From Gracilaria gracilis (Eukaryota; Rhodophyta; Florideophyceae; Gracilariales; Gracilariaceae), in the NCBI GenBank assembly GCA_030374805.1, contig JARGSG010000012.1, forward strand, positions 992,001 to 1,056,000: a stretch of 64,000 nt of DNA, read 5' to 3'. The position numbers and the translations under genes are program-made. The notes under the pieces were generated by a model that was given only the letters and a program-made list of their open reading frames with translations, had not been told where the DNA came from and did not search any database. Below, in pieces: positions 11,366-22,700 of the stretch; the first letter of the stretch is position 1; each line of letters opens with the position of its first letter.

Positions 11366-12832
11366 CAGCTTTCACAAGCCCTCTGTCAATATACTGCACC
11401 AAAAACTGGTGGCACTGTGAATATTTGTTGCGAAAAACCGTCGGTTCCAACACCAATAACAAGCGTTTGGTCATCCATTCGAATTCCTCGGTATTCATAG
11501 ATATACAACCGAAACGCTTTGACTACCATGGGGAGCAAAAACGGCAAAAGTTCCAGGAAGACTACGAAGTCCAAAGAAAGAAGACAACCACGGCGGTCAT
11601 CAAAAGGGCTGGAGTCTTACATTGGAACTGGACTAAAACGAAGTAATGCTGTGCATGATGAATACGTTATTCGGGAAGCCGAACCCCCTTCAAAATAGAA
11701 TTGTTTGCGAAACACATCTTGTGGATTAAGTGAGCGTCAACTCTGTGAGTGCTCTGTTATTATAGTCATATACCTTGTAAACTTAAGAAACCATGAATTC
11801 CAATTTCTCCCGGCACCTGTTCTTGAAAGCAAACGACTTTGTTGAAACGACTTATTGTTCCAGAAGCGAACATCGCCAAGAGCATAATCACGATCAGAAT
11901 GAGGAGACTTGATTGGGCGGCTCCAAAAGAACGGGAGATTCTTTTATACAAAAATATAACAATCAAGAACGAGTGACTATATAGCTTTATACACTCGGTC
12001 GAAGTAAGAACTCTAAGTTACCTAAGTTACAGAAGGGGTTTTAGTTAATAACCAACCTATATGGGTATCCTCTTGTCAAATATTGCAGAATGAAATTACA
12101 TCGTTAAGCAAAGGAATGCTGTAGAATTCTTCTCACCGAGAAACGGGTATCGAAGTGTGTACACCGTAAAAATACGTGTTCCGTGTCATTCTTGACATTT
12201 ATACCACATTCACATGTTAGAAATTTTGATAAACTGTATGTAGCTTAGAACTGGATGGAAATTTGGAATGCGTGCTATGAAAACCTGCACCAGAAGCATA
12301 AGTAGAAAGCTTATGTATACTACGTTTGAACCATTTCCCATTCCCGTTTTCACATAAAAAGACCGAGACAGAGAAGCTGGCCGACATATACCTTCGGTAG
12401 ATATCTACAAAGGTACAGATCGATGTCCGCAGGCTGTGAAGATGATGACAAGGCACTCAAAGCGTCCTCCCGCTGTCATTTATCGTTTTGATGCAACTCG
12501 TCCACGTGTTCACAGACAACGGCTGATTGCGTTTCGCGGATCAAATCTTGCGAAAAGTGTGATCAACAAAACCTTTCGCTCAGGTCTCTCGGCGTTGATA
12601 GTTCGACCTGTCCCGTTGTTGCCATCGCACCAGATTCCCCGTCGCGCGAGAAAGAATCCAAGAATCAACTCGTTTCTGCTTCCATTCTTCCTCGCTGTTC
12701 TTCTGCGCCCTTCGTTGTTTCAAATCGGTCGGAATACCAAGTTTTCCAAGGCACATATGTTGTCTGCCCATTCCCGGTTCAACTTCCCTACCGGCGGCGC
12801 TTTGCATTGATCAAGCGCGCATTCATCACAGT
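11366..12832. other. Intergenic DNA upstream of the SETD3-like gene
   Basis: A frame of 124 codons (12436-12810, +) ends 22 bp before the SETD3-like start. It is basic and low in recognisable features, and is more likely leader or promoter DNA than a gene. A hydrophobic frame on the minus strand (11766-11966) is also unsupported. Confidence 0.35.
12389..12399 (-). promoter_or_regulatory. Copy of 11-bp word TACCGAAGGTA
   Basis: Lies about 430 bp upstream of the SETD3-like start, on the minus strand. One of seven copies in the window. Confidence 0.35.
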
Positions 12833-14419
12833 ATGCCCAATCCGAAAGCTCGTTCCAAGACTCTTAGTCGAAAGAGGTCAGCCAAGCATGCCAAACAAGC
12901 CAAGCCGTACAAGTCCTCCCCAGCGATACTAAGCCTGGTGGACTCACTTCAGAATTTCGTGGAAAATCACGACCGATGGGCCACAGAGAATGAGAGTTCA
13001 CTGTTGCATGAACTCGAGGAAAAGCTCGTCAAGCTCGGCAAGCTTCAGAAGGCGGAAGAGGAAACTGTGATTCCCAGCAGGACCGCAGAGAGCTTTCCAC
13101 CTTTCAAAGATTGGTTGACAACCAATGGTGTTGATCTTGATAACGCACCATTCCGAATTGACTTCACTCCATGCTCTGAAGCGAATGATGTTACTCTACT
13201 TGCTACCCGAGCGATCAAGGAAGATGAGCTCCTCATGTCAATTCCTTCATCGATTATACTCACAGCCACTGATTCTCCAATCAAGGCGCTGGAAGCCGTC
13301 ATGCCCGCCCTGGCAACGATGCCGTCTTTATCGTTGGCGTTGAACCTTTTGTACGAAGCAGCCCTCCCAAGCAGCCGCTTCAAGCCGTACATCAATATTC
13401 TTCCTAGCACCTTCACAACCCCATTCGCTAACTTCACGTCACAGCACTTACTCTCGTTACGTCCATCGCACGCCTCTGGTGCTGCGATAAAGTCGCTCCG
13501 CGCTCAGGTTAGAAACTACACTTACATCTATCGCATTTTATCGTCACAGAGAGCACCAATACTCTCCCTCCGCGTTCTAACGTTTTCTAACTTTGTGTGG
13601 GCCCTCTCGGTTGTTATGACTCGCCAGAATGCATTACCATCGACAGACCCCCCAACGCTAGCTCTTGTCCCACTCTGGGACCTTTGCAACCACGAACCCG
13701 GACATTTCACCACTCAGGTTCTGGTGCACACCAGCGTTACCGTGGAATCCCGAGCGATGAGATCATTCGATGTTGGTGAACCCATAACTATTTTCTATGG
13801 GGCAAGACCGAACGTCAAATTACTTTTGTTCTCTGGATTCGTTGTGCCCGACAACGCTTACGATACCCTTCCCATATCACTGACGATATCTCGGGAAGAA
13901 CCCCTTGCTCCTTTGAAAGCGAGAGCGCTAGCAAAGTTGGGCATCGATGTGGAGGTGGTTAACGTCGAAAATGGATCCGAGGTGGAAAAAGGCAACCAAG
14001 GTTGGGCGTGTGACGTGGTGATAGGCAGGGGAATAGTCGCCGAAGCAGTGGCAGTAGCACGAGTGCTTGCTATGGACAAAGCTGCGCTCGCAGACTGGTT
14101 GAAAAGAGGGGCACATTTGCCGGAACGGGCGGCTGTCAGTGCTGACGCCGAAGTGAATGCGCGAGCGAGAGTTGCCCGGGTTGTACGAGAGAGGCTGGAG
14201 CTTTACGCTTTTGTTGAGGATGGAAACGATGAAGACGCAAAGAAACATGTACACATGACCGCTGAAGTACGCCAACTGCTTCTGAGTGAAAAGAAGTTGC
14301 TGGAAACCGATTTGGACATGCTGGAGAATCCAAACTATGAACAAGAGGATGCTGTAGAAGTCGAAGGCGTTCAACTTTGTCATTCATGTGAAGGACAGTG
14401 TGGATCGATAAGGAAATAA
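12833..14419 (+). CDS. SETD3: SETD3-like protein-histidine methyltransferase
   Basis: 528 residues, intronless, ATG preceded by ACAGT. The split SET domain follows a basic N-terminus and a short helical stretch. The N-terminal SET strand is near residue 120 (LLATRAIKEDE). The segment WALSVVMTRQN is near 256-266, the pseudoknot Asn-His in LWDLCNHEPG at 286-287, and the catalytic Tyr-Gly in IFYGAR at 322-323. The post-SET strand GFVVPDN closely follows the SETD3 pattern. Family knowledge: SETD3 transfers methyl from S-adenosylmethionine to a histidine of actin, and relatives methylate Rubisco or other lysines. The substrate here is inferred from motif likeness only. The C-terminus after about residue 400 resembles the Rubisco LSMT substrate-binding helical domain but is divergent. 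It ends in an odd CHSCEGQC cluster that could bind metal. Confidence 0.88.
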   Translation: MPNPKARSKTLSRKRSAKHAKQAKPYKSSPAILSLVDSLQNFVENHDRWATENESSLLHELEEKLVKLGKLQKAEEETVIPSRTAESFPPFKDWLTTNGVDLDNAPFRIDFTPCSEANDVTLLATRAIKEDELLMSIPSSIILTATDSPIKALEAVMPALATMPSLSLALNLLYEAALPSSRFKPYINILPSTFTTPFANFTSQHLLSLRPSHASGAAIKSLRAQVRNYTYIYRILSSQRAPILSLRVLTFSNFVWALSVVMTRQNALPSTDPPTLALVPLWDLCNHEPGHFTTQVLVHTSVTVESRAMRSFDVGEPITIFYGARPNVKLLLFSGFVVPDNAYDTLPISLTISREEPLAPLKARALAKLGIDVEVVNVENGSEVEKGNQGWACDVVIGRGIVAEAVAVARVLAMDKAALADWLKRGAHLPERAAVSADAEVNARARVARVVRERLELYAFVEDGNDEDAKKHVHMTAEVRQLLLSEKKLLETDLDMLENPNYEQEDAVEVEGVQLCHSCEGQCGSIRK

Positions 14420-15817
14420 GGAGAGTAGTGGAAGCTGGTTTGCGCCCTTTCGGGCTGTATTTATTGCGTAGAGGAGTGCATCGTGATTGCTGTTTGTGGG
14501 CAGAGTTGCAGAAGGTCAGTAATTACCGTCGTGCTGCCATTCTGTGGTGAACACATCCTGTGAGGCCGTTCAGTGCCTGTGCGCCGTTCTAAGCGCCCCG
14601 CTTACGACATGAGTGTTGTTCTACGACACTGACCACCCAGGGCCGTCATTGCCCGCATGCCGCGGGAGTTAGAGTCACCACTTTACGCAGTAATCACCGC
14701 CTTTTGCTCGTGTCTCTACAGACATGATCACTGAGGATACAAGCGAGTGACACGATGTGCCGTGAGCAAACGGGAGTAACTTACCCTGTGCTTGAGGTTC
14801 TGTATATTAAGAACGAGTAGAACAAACAGTTGTACCGCAAACAGAAATGTGAAACGGAGGTCGCAGAAGATGGCTTTTGGAGTACAATACAGTTTTTGCT
14901 TCGAAATAAGAACGCAGACGACGGGTCGTTCCTGACTTTGTCTCAAGATCACTGTTTCTTGGTATAGGTCGTGTGCGAAGGGCGTATATTTGCAGCAGCC
15001 CACGTTTGCAAGCGCTAGTACTTGATGTTGGCAAATGCCGAGAATGTTTGTTAGAAGAGAAGACGAGGAACCAAGATATCGCCAGTGTCTTCTCATGAAT
15101 ATAACTTGCTGAACGGAATGGATGGGTGTCAGCGAGAGTGCGTGTGGAGATTGTTTTCTCGAAAGCAGAAAGTGCGAGAAGAAAACGTTCTTGGCGAAGC
15201 TTGCGTTGTGTTTGATGTGAATCTTGCGGAGCTCATGACGCAAAGCTTCGTTTTGCGCATCGTCGCTATGCTCTTGCATTGAATTGTATCATCGCCCGCA
15301 GGGAAGCAATATTGGTCTGCTTTGGGGGGTAATGGGGGGTGAGGAGTTCGAAAAGGGCGCTCATTTTGTTTGAAATGAGCACGGAGATCGCCCGAGTAAG
15401 AATGGATATTCGTTAGGTTGAGAGCAACCTGGACTGGAGATGATTCTCTGTTGTGTTAGACCTTGAACACAAATAACACTGTAATAACGTGTACCGTTGG
15501 TTGCGCTTGTTCTCCTCCTTGTTCAGCTTTGTGATTATTTCCACCAATCGAAGAACCGGAAAGGATATGAGTGAACGGAAGTTATTCATCTAAGTCCCTG
15601 TAACCACCTTGCAATATGCACAAGTATATTGGCCACTGGCTTCGCTTCTGAATATCCGTTTACAAGGGTACCGAACAACATGTCATGCTTGCGACAGTCG
15701 TCGAAGATCACGGCATGCAGCAGCACTTTAACAGCTGCGAACTACTCTTCAGCAGTGATGCAGCTTTGACGCCTTCGTAGTGCTTCCTTTGCTCCTCGCA
15801 CACCGAGCCCATCACTA
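14420..15817. other. Intergenic DNA between SETD3-like and RND genes
   Basis: About 1.4 kb with no supported gene. The longest frame (14728-15279, minus) lacks any domain and is not conserved in composition. A near match to the recurrent word, TACCGTTGGTT, lies at 15492. Confidence 0.4.
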
Positions 15818-18769
15818 ATGCCTCGCAGGAACGCTCCAAGCGTGCACCCCAACTTCTGGGCAAAGTTGGCAGTAAACCACACCAAGAAAACCTGCGCTGC
15901 GTCTTACGCCATACCAGTGCTATCCATTGTCATAATTGTGCTTTTGGGAGACTTCACGCTGGACGACCCTGCCACCGTCGACTTTTATGTACGAGGCGAC
16001 ATACGAACGCGTCTACATGACGCAAGAAAAGCGGCAATTCAGCAGTTCGAGTTTGATCCCAAGTCCGTTACTGTCGAGCGCAAAGTCCTCCAAGTAATGC
16101 AAGCCGTTAACTTGCTGCTCCGAGGCAAACTTTCAGATGGGAGTCTGCCTGTGACGGACGAACAGAAACGACAAGCCCGTAGCGTCTTTTCTCGTCGAAA
16201 CCTTGCTGTCTTGAAGAATGCGGAAGATTTCATCTTGGACAGCCCCCAGTATCAACAATTCTGCTTGTTTGATGAAACTGCGCGAGATTGTAGGGGACAG
16301 GTCAGAGCATGTAGCTTCCCCAAATCTCTGCTTAACAGCAGGCATCTCTATGGCATTTGGGTAAACGGAACGCTTTGCGATAGGCAAGAAGGAAACCAAC
16401 TCCCTTCCGCTACCGCTTTCTCAAACTTTATCGACTCGCTGTTCTCTACGGATGCTGGTGGGAACACCATCACTAGTCCCACATATGCAAGACTCATGGG
16501 AACCGATTTCTCGCCCAACAATAGGTCAACCTGGTTGATGAGAAGCATTTTTGATATTGGTGCCCCGTCTCCAGGTTTCACGTCTCCCGACGATCGAGAG
16601 GTCGAGCAGGAGGAGCGATACGTAGACTGGCTGGAGACCTTGACCCCAGGACTAGAAAATCTGACCACAGCCAGGTCGGAAGTTTCTTTCATAAGTTTAA
16701 CATATGCAGCCTCTACTTTCGCAGATACTGCTCTACGGGATCTATCCTTCTGCGTCGTTGCGATTATCTTGGTCTTCCTTTTGATATGGAGCCACACCAG
16801 CAGCGCTTTTCTTGCGGCGGCGGCAATGGGACAGATTTTCCTGTCGTTCCCTTTGGCTTACTTGCTGTATCGTTATCTGTTCCAACAGCGATACTTCAGT
16901 TCTCTGCAAATACTTTCGATATTCCTTATTCTTGGAATTGGTGCCGATGATGTGTTCGTGTTCACTGATGCTTGGAAACAGTCTATGATTCTGCTAGATC
17001 CCGGATATGATGATGTCCTCCGTTTAAGCTGGACGTACAGGAGGGCCGTTCGAGCAATGGGCGTGACATCAGTCACTACTGCCGCTGCTTTTTTCGTGAC
17101 TGCAACATCACCAATTATGCCTATCAGCTCCTTAGGCGTATGGGCTGGAAATCTAGTTTTGGCCCAGTTTTTGCTAGTCGTGACTGCATATCCCTGTGCT
17201 CTGATCATTTGGCATCGCTTCTGGCGTCCAAGGCGTTGTGTTCCTTGCTTGCCAAAACGTCCCGAGACTCAGCAGCCAAACAAGCAATCATTGTTTGCCA
17301 AAATTCTTCCGAGCCGTTGGCGAGGACAAGATGTACCAGAACCCCAATACCGTCTCCTTGAGAGGTTTTTCAGAGGTCCATGGGTGAGACTAATCCACAA
17401 GCTACGCTTTGCTTTGATTGTTTTTGCGGTGGCCCTCAGCAGCGTTGGAGTTTTCTTCGCGACCAAACTTGAACCTATTCAGGAGTCTGAGGCCTTTCTT
17501 CCTGATGACAATGCAGTTTCACTTAAGCTACGTGCCATTGGGCGGGGCTTTCCCGCAACCGAACTTGAATCCAGACTTCAAGTTAGAATAATGTGGGGTA
17601 TCTTAGATGTTGATAGAAGTGGAACATCCAAATTCAAACCAGAAGAAGTTAAAGCTGCGATTCTGGATCGTGATTTCGACCTCAGGTCAAAGGAGGCACA
17701 ATCGCATCTGCTGAACACATGTAATACAATAGACAACGGGTCTCAATTGATTTTCTCTGATCCTGCAACTGAGGAGCCTGTAGAATGTTGGATTAGGGAC
17801 TATGAGGTTTGGCGGCGAGATGTGCAGAGAAAAGAAACGTTTGAAACGTTTGAATCTCATCGGCAACAAGCTGAAGAACTACTTCAATTTGCGAACTATA
17901 CTACTCGCAACGGCCAGCAACCGTTTGTGCGATATCTCACGTCGCATCAAATTGCGTTTAACCCAAACCGCAGTCGGCTTGTGTTCACAGAATTTCAGTT
18001 TACTACACCTCATTTGCTAAACATAACGGGAAGGGATGTACAAGTTGTGTACGATGAATGGACTCGTCTAGTGCACGACATTAACGAACGAGGTCCTGAA
18101 GGAGCCAACCGGGCTTTTGTCGATGGGGGTTCGATCGGAGCTACTCCCGAAGGAGCCAATCCATGGCTGTGGGAAGTGAGTCAAGATACGCTTGTACGCT
18201 CCATGTTTATCGGCATTGGAATTATGCTAGCGGTTTCGATGTTGACGCTGACATTTTCAACGTTGAACTGGATTGTTTCTGTGATCGCCACATTTTGTAT
18301 TGGCGGAATTGTAGCTATGCTACTTGGGTTTATCTATATAATGGGATGGGAGCTTGGTACCACAGAAACTATATCAGTGGTTATAAGCATCGGGTATAGC
18401 TTTGACGGTGTCGCTCATATCGCCACAGCTTATGTGGAATCGAGTGCAGAATCACGACTAGAACGGACGCGAAACGCCCTTTTCACGCTCGGCATTTCTA
18501 TATGGTTTGGATGTTTGACAACTCTAGCTGCCACTCTGTGGCTCTATCCAGCAATCATTACCTTTTTTGTGAAGTTTGCCGGCATGCTTACTGCCACAAT
18601 TTTGCTCAGCTTGCTATGGTCACTCGTATTGTTTCCGGCGTTGCTTATGGTTGTTGGTCCCACAGGTGCGCACGGCTCCCTTAAAGCCATTTGGAACAAA
18701 GTTTTCGCAAACGCGAAAGAGAAAGAGGTTTCAGCTAGTGAAGCACGTACGGATGAACAGCACACGTAG
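15818..18769 (+). CDS. Dispatched/Patched-like RND membrane protein (copy 1)
   Basis: 983 residues, intronless, with the ATG at 15818. The first membrane segment is at about residues 28-45. A large extracytoplasmic loop with several Cys and possible N-glycosylation sites (NGT, NRS) runs to about 305. A sterol-sensing-type bundle of about five membrane segments (308-465) carries the RND signature GIGADDVFVF at 373-382, whose paired Asp are the proton or cation relay residues in Dispatched. The second half repeats the plan: a membrane segment near 528-545, a second large loop, and a C-terminal bundle with GYSFDGVAH around 860. The internal duplication is typical of the Patched/Dispatched/NPC1 family, which moves lipids or lipid-modified cargo. 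Cargo here is unknown, and the protein is probably at the plasma or endomembrane. A close paralogue follows in tandem. Confidence 0.88.
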   Translation: MPRRNAPSVHPNFWAKLAVNHTKKTCAASYAIPVLSIVIIVLLGDFTLDDPATVDFYVRGDIRTRLHDARKAAIQQFEFDPKSVTVERKVLQVMQAVNLLLRGKLSDGSLPVTDEQKRQARSVFSRRNLAVLKNAEDFILDSPQYQQFCLFDETARDCRGQVRACSFPKSLLNSRHLYGIWVNGTLCDRQEGNQLPSATAFSNFIDSLFSTDAGGNTITSPTYARLMGTDFSPNNRSTWLMRSIFDIGAPSPGFTSPDDREVEQEERYVDWLETLTPGLENLTTARSEVSFISLTYAASTFADTALRDLSFCVVAIILVFLLIWSHTSSAFLAAAAMGQIFLSFPLAYLLYRYLFQQRYFSSLQILSIFLILGIGADDVFVFTDAWKQSMILLDPGYDDVLRLSWTYRRAVRAMGVTSVTTAAAFFVTATSPIMPISSLGVWAGNLVLAQFLLVVTAYPCALIIWHRFWRPRRCVPCLPKRPETQQPNKQSLFAKILPSRWRGQDVPEPQYRLLERFFRGPWVRLIHKLRFALIVFAVALSSVGVFFATKLEPIQESEAFLPDDNAVSLKLRAIGRGFPATELESRLQVRIMWGILDVDRSGTSKFKPEEVKAAILDRDFDLRSKEAQSHLLNTCNTIDNGSQLIFSDPATEEPVECWIRDYEVWRRDVQRKETFETFESHRQQAEELLQFANYTTRNGQQPFVRYLTSHQIAFNPNRSRLVFTEFQFTTPHLLNITGRDVQVVYDEWTRLVHDINERGPEGANRAFVDGGSIGATPEGANPWLWEVSQDTLVRSMFIGIGIMLAVSMLTLTFSTLNWIVSVIATFCIGGIVAMLLGFIYIMGWELGTTETISVVISIGYSFDGVAHIATAYVESSAESRLERTRNALFTLGISIWFGCLTTLAATLWLYPAIITFFVKFAGMLTATILLSLLWSLVLFPALLMVVGPTGAHGSLKAIWNKVFANAKEKEVSASEARTDEQHT

Positions 18770-19724
18770 GAATCAAGATGTTCATCTTCGATCGAGGACG
18801 GGGAATAGCTCATGAAAATTGTGAAATGACTTGTGTTGTGGATCAGAGCAGGTTACCAAATTATCTGAGGGGAGATAGTGAAGCTACCGTGGTTGTATTC
18901 AAGGGAACTGTGACGCACTACGATGTGACAATGAGCTGGCAATGATTTGGCATTCTCTGGGCTGTTGTACTGTACAATATTTGGGAAGGCGCGTTTGGTG
19001 TTGCGCGTTGTGGTATCCTTCACAGTCCATTTGTATAGAAAGCATAATATGATAGATATGCTTTACCTCGCAGATGTTGACTGGTGGGTTCGGCTGTAGC
19101 ATTCTACGGTTTGCTTGAATTGAATATGTACACACGTAGAAGCTGACATCTTGTATCTATCTACCGAAGGTAACCCTTTATCTACAGGGTATTGTCCCTG
19201 TAAAGAGTTCACCTTTTTGTTAGTTGAGTTGCCGGGAGGAATGATTGGAATTCTGTACTTTTTTTCTTTTTGGTCTCTCGACGGAAGAAGTCGTCGTCGC
19301 GACTCTTGGTAACATTATTCATGTAGGTGAGCCAAGGACTTGGGGCTTGGCTCAAACCTAAGTTTACGGAGTGATGGTGTGTGTGACACACTGTGTTGTG
19401 TGACGAGCGATTTGGTGCTTTCGAAACGTTTTTTGGTGCGCAGACGGCGGCGGCGCCATTTGTGCGGCTGCTGTGATGTGATTGCATGCGTCGCATGTTG
19501 CCAGCACAGCCAGCCCCGGTTTGGACCGTCGCCGACGGACATGCGTATTGCGCCGAAAACGGCATCTAAGAAGACAAGCCACACGAGCTGTTTCCGTTGC
19601 CTATTGTCTAACGCGATTCATTGCTCCACGAATCATTGTCATGTGGTTGGTTATGCGCTCTTAACCGACTCGATTTTTGGACTCGCTGCTCGTACTTGTT
19701 CACAATGTGATAGAAGCGAATAGC
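18770..19724. other. Intergenic DNA between the two RND genes
   Basis: 955 bp without a supported gene; short frames on both strands only. It probably holds the promoter of copy 2. One TACCGWWGGTA copy lies at 19162, about 560 bp upstream of the copy 2 start. Confidence 0.4.
19162..19172 (+). promoter_or_regulatory. Copy of 11-bp word TACCGAAGGTA
   Basis: Between the tandem RND genes, within the context ATCTACCGAAGGTA that is also seen (reverse complement) at 12389. Confidence 0.35.
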
Positions 19725-22700
19725 ATGGAAACCAATGTCGACTCCATTCAACAACCGAAGCCTGTTCGCTGGGCGCTCTGGTCGGTTAACCACACCAAGA
19801 AGACCTGCCTCATTGCGTACGCTTTCCCCCTACTTGCCATAGTGATCATTGCCTTTTCGCGTCAGTTTGCGTTTGACGACCCGGACGGCGTTGACTTTCT
19901 CATTCGCAACGACCAAATCACTCGCCTTTACGACGCGCGACAAGCTGCCCGCGAACAGTATGCATTCGACAGCTCGGCGTCCGATGTGCAGAGAGAAAAG
20001 CGCCGCCTGGACTTTGATGTGAGCATTTTGTTTCGCGGAAATGTGCCGCCACAGTTTCAACTACCGTCCGACGCCGACGAGAAACGAAGCGCCACCAACG
20101 TGTTGACTCGCCACAACCTGGCCGAGTTGAAACGGATTGAGGACAGCCTTCTCAACCACGCCGAGTACCAGTCGTACTGCTTGTTTGATGATGCCGCGAA
20201 GGACTGCGCGGGTGAGCAGCTTGCATGCGCTCCGCCGTTGTCGCTGCTCAACAGTCCGTTTCTGTACGGCGAATGGGACGGAGAGCGCTTTTGTGGCAGA
20301 AGGAACACTAGCCAAGCGCCATCATCGGAGCAGTTTTCGTCCTTTTTGGAGACGTTGCTGAGCACAGACGACAACGGCAACGTTGTAGTGAACCCGCAGT
20401 ACAGTGAGCTTCTGGGCAAAGACTTGTTGCTTCGAACCAACTCCACGTGGCTGATGCGCAGCATTCTGCGCATCGGAGGTCCTTTCAACAACTTTTCGTC
20501 CATCGAGGACAGGAGGGAACAACAAGAAAACCAATACATTCAGTGGGGTCTTGATCGAAAAGACCAAGTGGAGACGCTCTCCACCGAAACACAGGATGTG
20601 ACTCTGACTAGTACCAAGCTGGGAAACGCGGCTTTCTCCGGCGTTGCGCTGCGGGATCTGTCGTTTTGTGTGGTGGCCATTGCGCTGGTGTTTGGGGTTA
20701 TCTGGTTTCACACCGGAAGTGGGTGGTTGGCGGTGGCAGCAATGGGGCAGGTGTTCTTTGCGTTCCCGCTCGCGTACGTGTTGTACCGGTTTGTGTTTCA
20801 GCAAAAGTACTTTGCGCCGTTGCAGATCCTGTCAATCTTTCTGCTGCTGGGAATCGGTGCGGATGATGTGTTTGTGTTCACAGACGCATGGAAACAGTCT
20901 CTGGTGGACCTGGGCTCTGAGGCGGACGATATCACGCGGATGGACTGGACGTACCGGCGCGCGATAAAGGCAATGACGGTGACGTCGGTGACGACGGCAG
21001 CGGCGTTCTTCGTGACGGCCACCTCGCCCATCATGCCCATCAGCACGCTGGGGGTGTGGGCGGGGCTGCTAGTGCTGGCACAGTTTGCGCTAGTGATGAG
21101 CGCCTACCCGTCGGCGGTGATTTTGTGGCACAGGTTCTGGTCGAAGCGGGCGTGTCTGCCGTGCTTCAAAAAGTCGGACGACAGCGAACGCAGCAGCATG
21201 CCGTTCTACTTCAAGTGTCTTCCCGGGCAATGGCAGAAGAAGAAGGACAGGGCCGGGCTACACTACAGCTTTCTGGAGCGGTTCTTCGGCGGGCGGTGGA
21301 CCAAGATGATCAACCGGCTGCGCTACGCGCTGGTGGTGGTGGCGCTGGTGCTGTCGAGCGTGGGCATCTACGGGGCGACCAAGCTGCAGCCCATCCAGGA
21401 GGCGGAGCAGTTCTTACCGAGCGAGCACCCGCTGCGCGTGCTGCAGTCAACGATCTCGAACGACTTTGCGGGCGAGCAGTCGCAACCGATGCTGGAGACG
21501 CGGCTGACGTGGGGCATCGCGGACATTGATCGGACGGGCACGTCGCGCTTCCGGCCGGAATCGGTGGGGCGCGCGGTGCTGGACGAGACGATGGACCTGC
21601 GCAGCCGCGAGGCGCAGCAGCACATTCTGGACACGTGCGAGCGGCTGCGCAGCAGCGACGAGTTTGTGTCGGGGGAGGTGGCGGCGCAGCGCGACGCGGT
21701 GGACTGTTGGGTGGCGGAGTACGAGCAGTGGCGGCGGCAACATGTGGGCGACGCCAACGGTCTGAAAACGTTCGACACACAGCAGCAACTGGCGGACGAC
21801 GTGTTGCGCTTCAGCGACTTTACACTCGCCAACGGAAGCAAACCGTTCAAACGATACGTGCAATCGCAGGCGATCGCGCTGTCAGCGGCGCGCGACCGCG
21901 TGCTGTTGACGGAGATTCGTTTCCGCACGCGCACGCGCATCGTGCTCACGGCCAAGTCGATGCGGCCGGTGTACGACGCGTGGAAGGCGGCCACGGAGGC
22001 GGTGAACGCGCGCGCGCCCGCGGCGGTGAACGGCGCGGTGGTAACGGGCGGATTCGACGGCGACGTGGAGGCGCGCATCAACGTGTGGGCGTGGATGCGC
22101 AGCCAGGAGGCGCTGGTGCGCTCCATGTTCAGCGGCATCGCCATCATGCTGGGCGTGGCGTTGCTGACGTTGACGGCGTGCACGCTCAACTGGGCGGTGG
22201 CTCTGCTGGCCACAGCGTGCATTGGGGCGCTGGTGGCCATGCTGCTGGGCACCATGTACGCGCTGGGGTGGCGGCTCGGCACCACCGAGACCATCGGCGT
22301 GGTGATCAGCATCGGCTACAGCTTTGACGGCGTGGCGCACATCGCCACGGCGTACGTGGAGTGCGCCAAGACGGCGCGCTACGACCGCGTGCGCCACGCA
22401 CTGCTCACGCTGGGCGTGTCCATCTGGTTTGGCTGCGTGTCCACGCTGCTGGCGGCGCTGCTACTACTGCCGGCGGTGATCACGTTCTTCATCAAGTTCG
22501 CGGCGCTGCTTATCTCCACCGTGGTGCTGAGCGTGGTGTGGTCGCTGGCGCTGTTCCCGGCGCTGCTGCTGGTGGCGGGGCCGCAGCGCGACACGGGCTC
22601 TCTGCGCGCGGCGGCGCGACGCGTGGCAGCGGCATTGCGCGCGCGGCGCGAGCACACGTGCCATGACGTGGAGCCGCCCAAAGGTGAGGAACCGCCGCCC

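Noticed and set aside
14728..15279. 183-codon minus-strand frame between genes
   Set aside because: No domain, no homology pattern and competing frames on the other strand.
21368..22312. Long minus-strand frames over RND copy 2
   Set aside because: Shadows of a strongly supported plus-strand gene with GC-ending codons.
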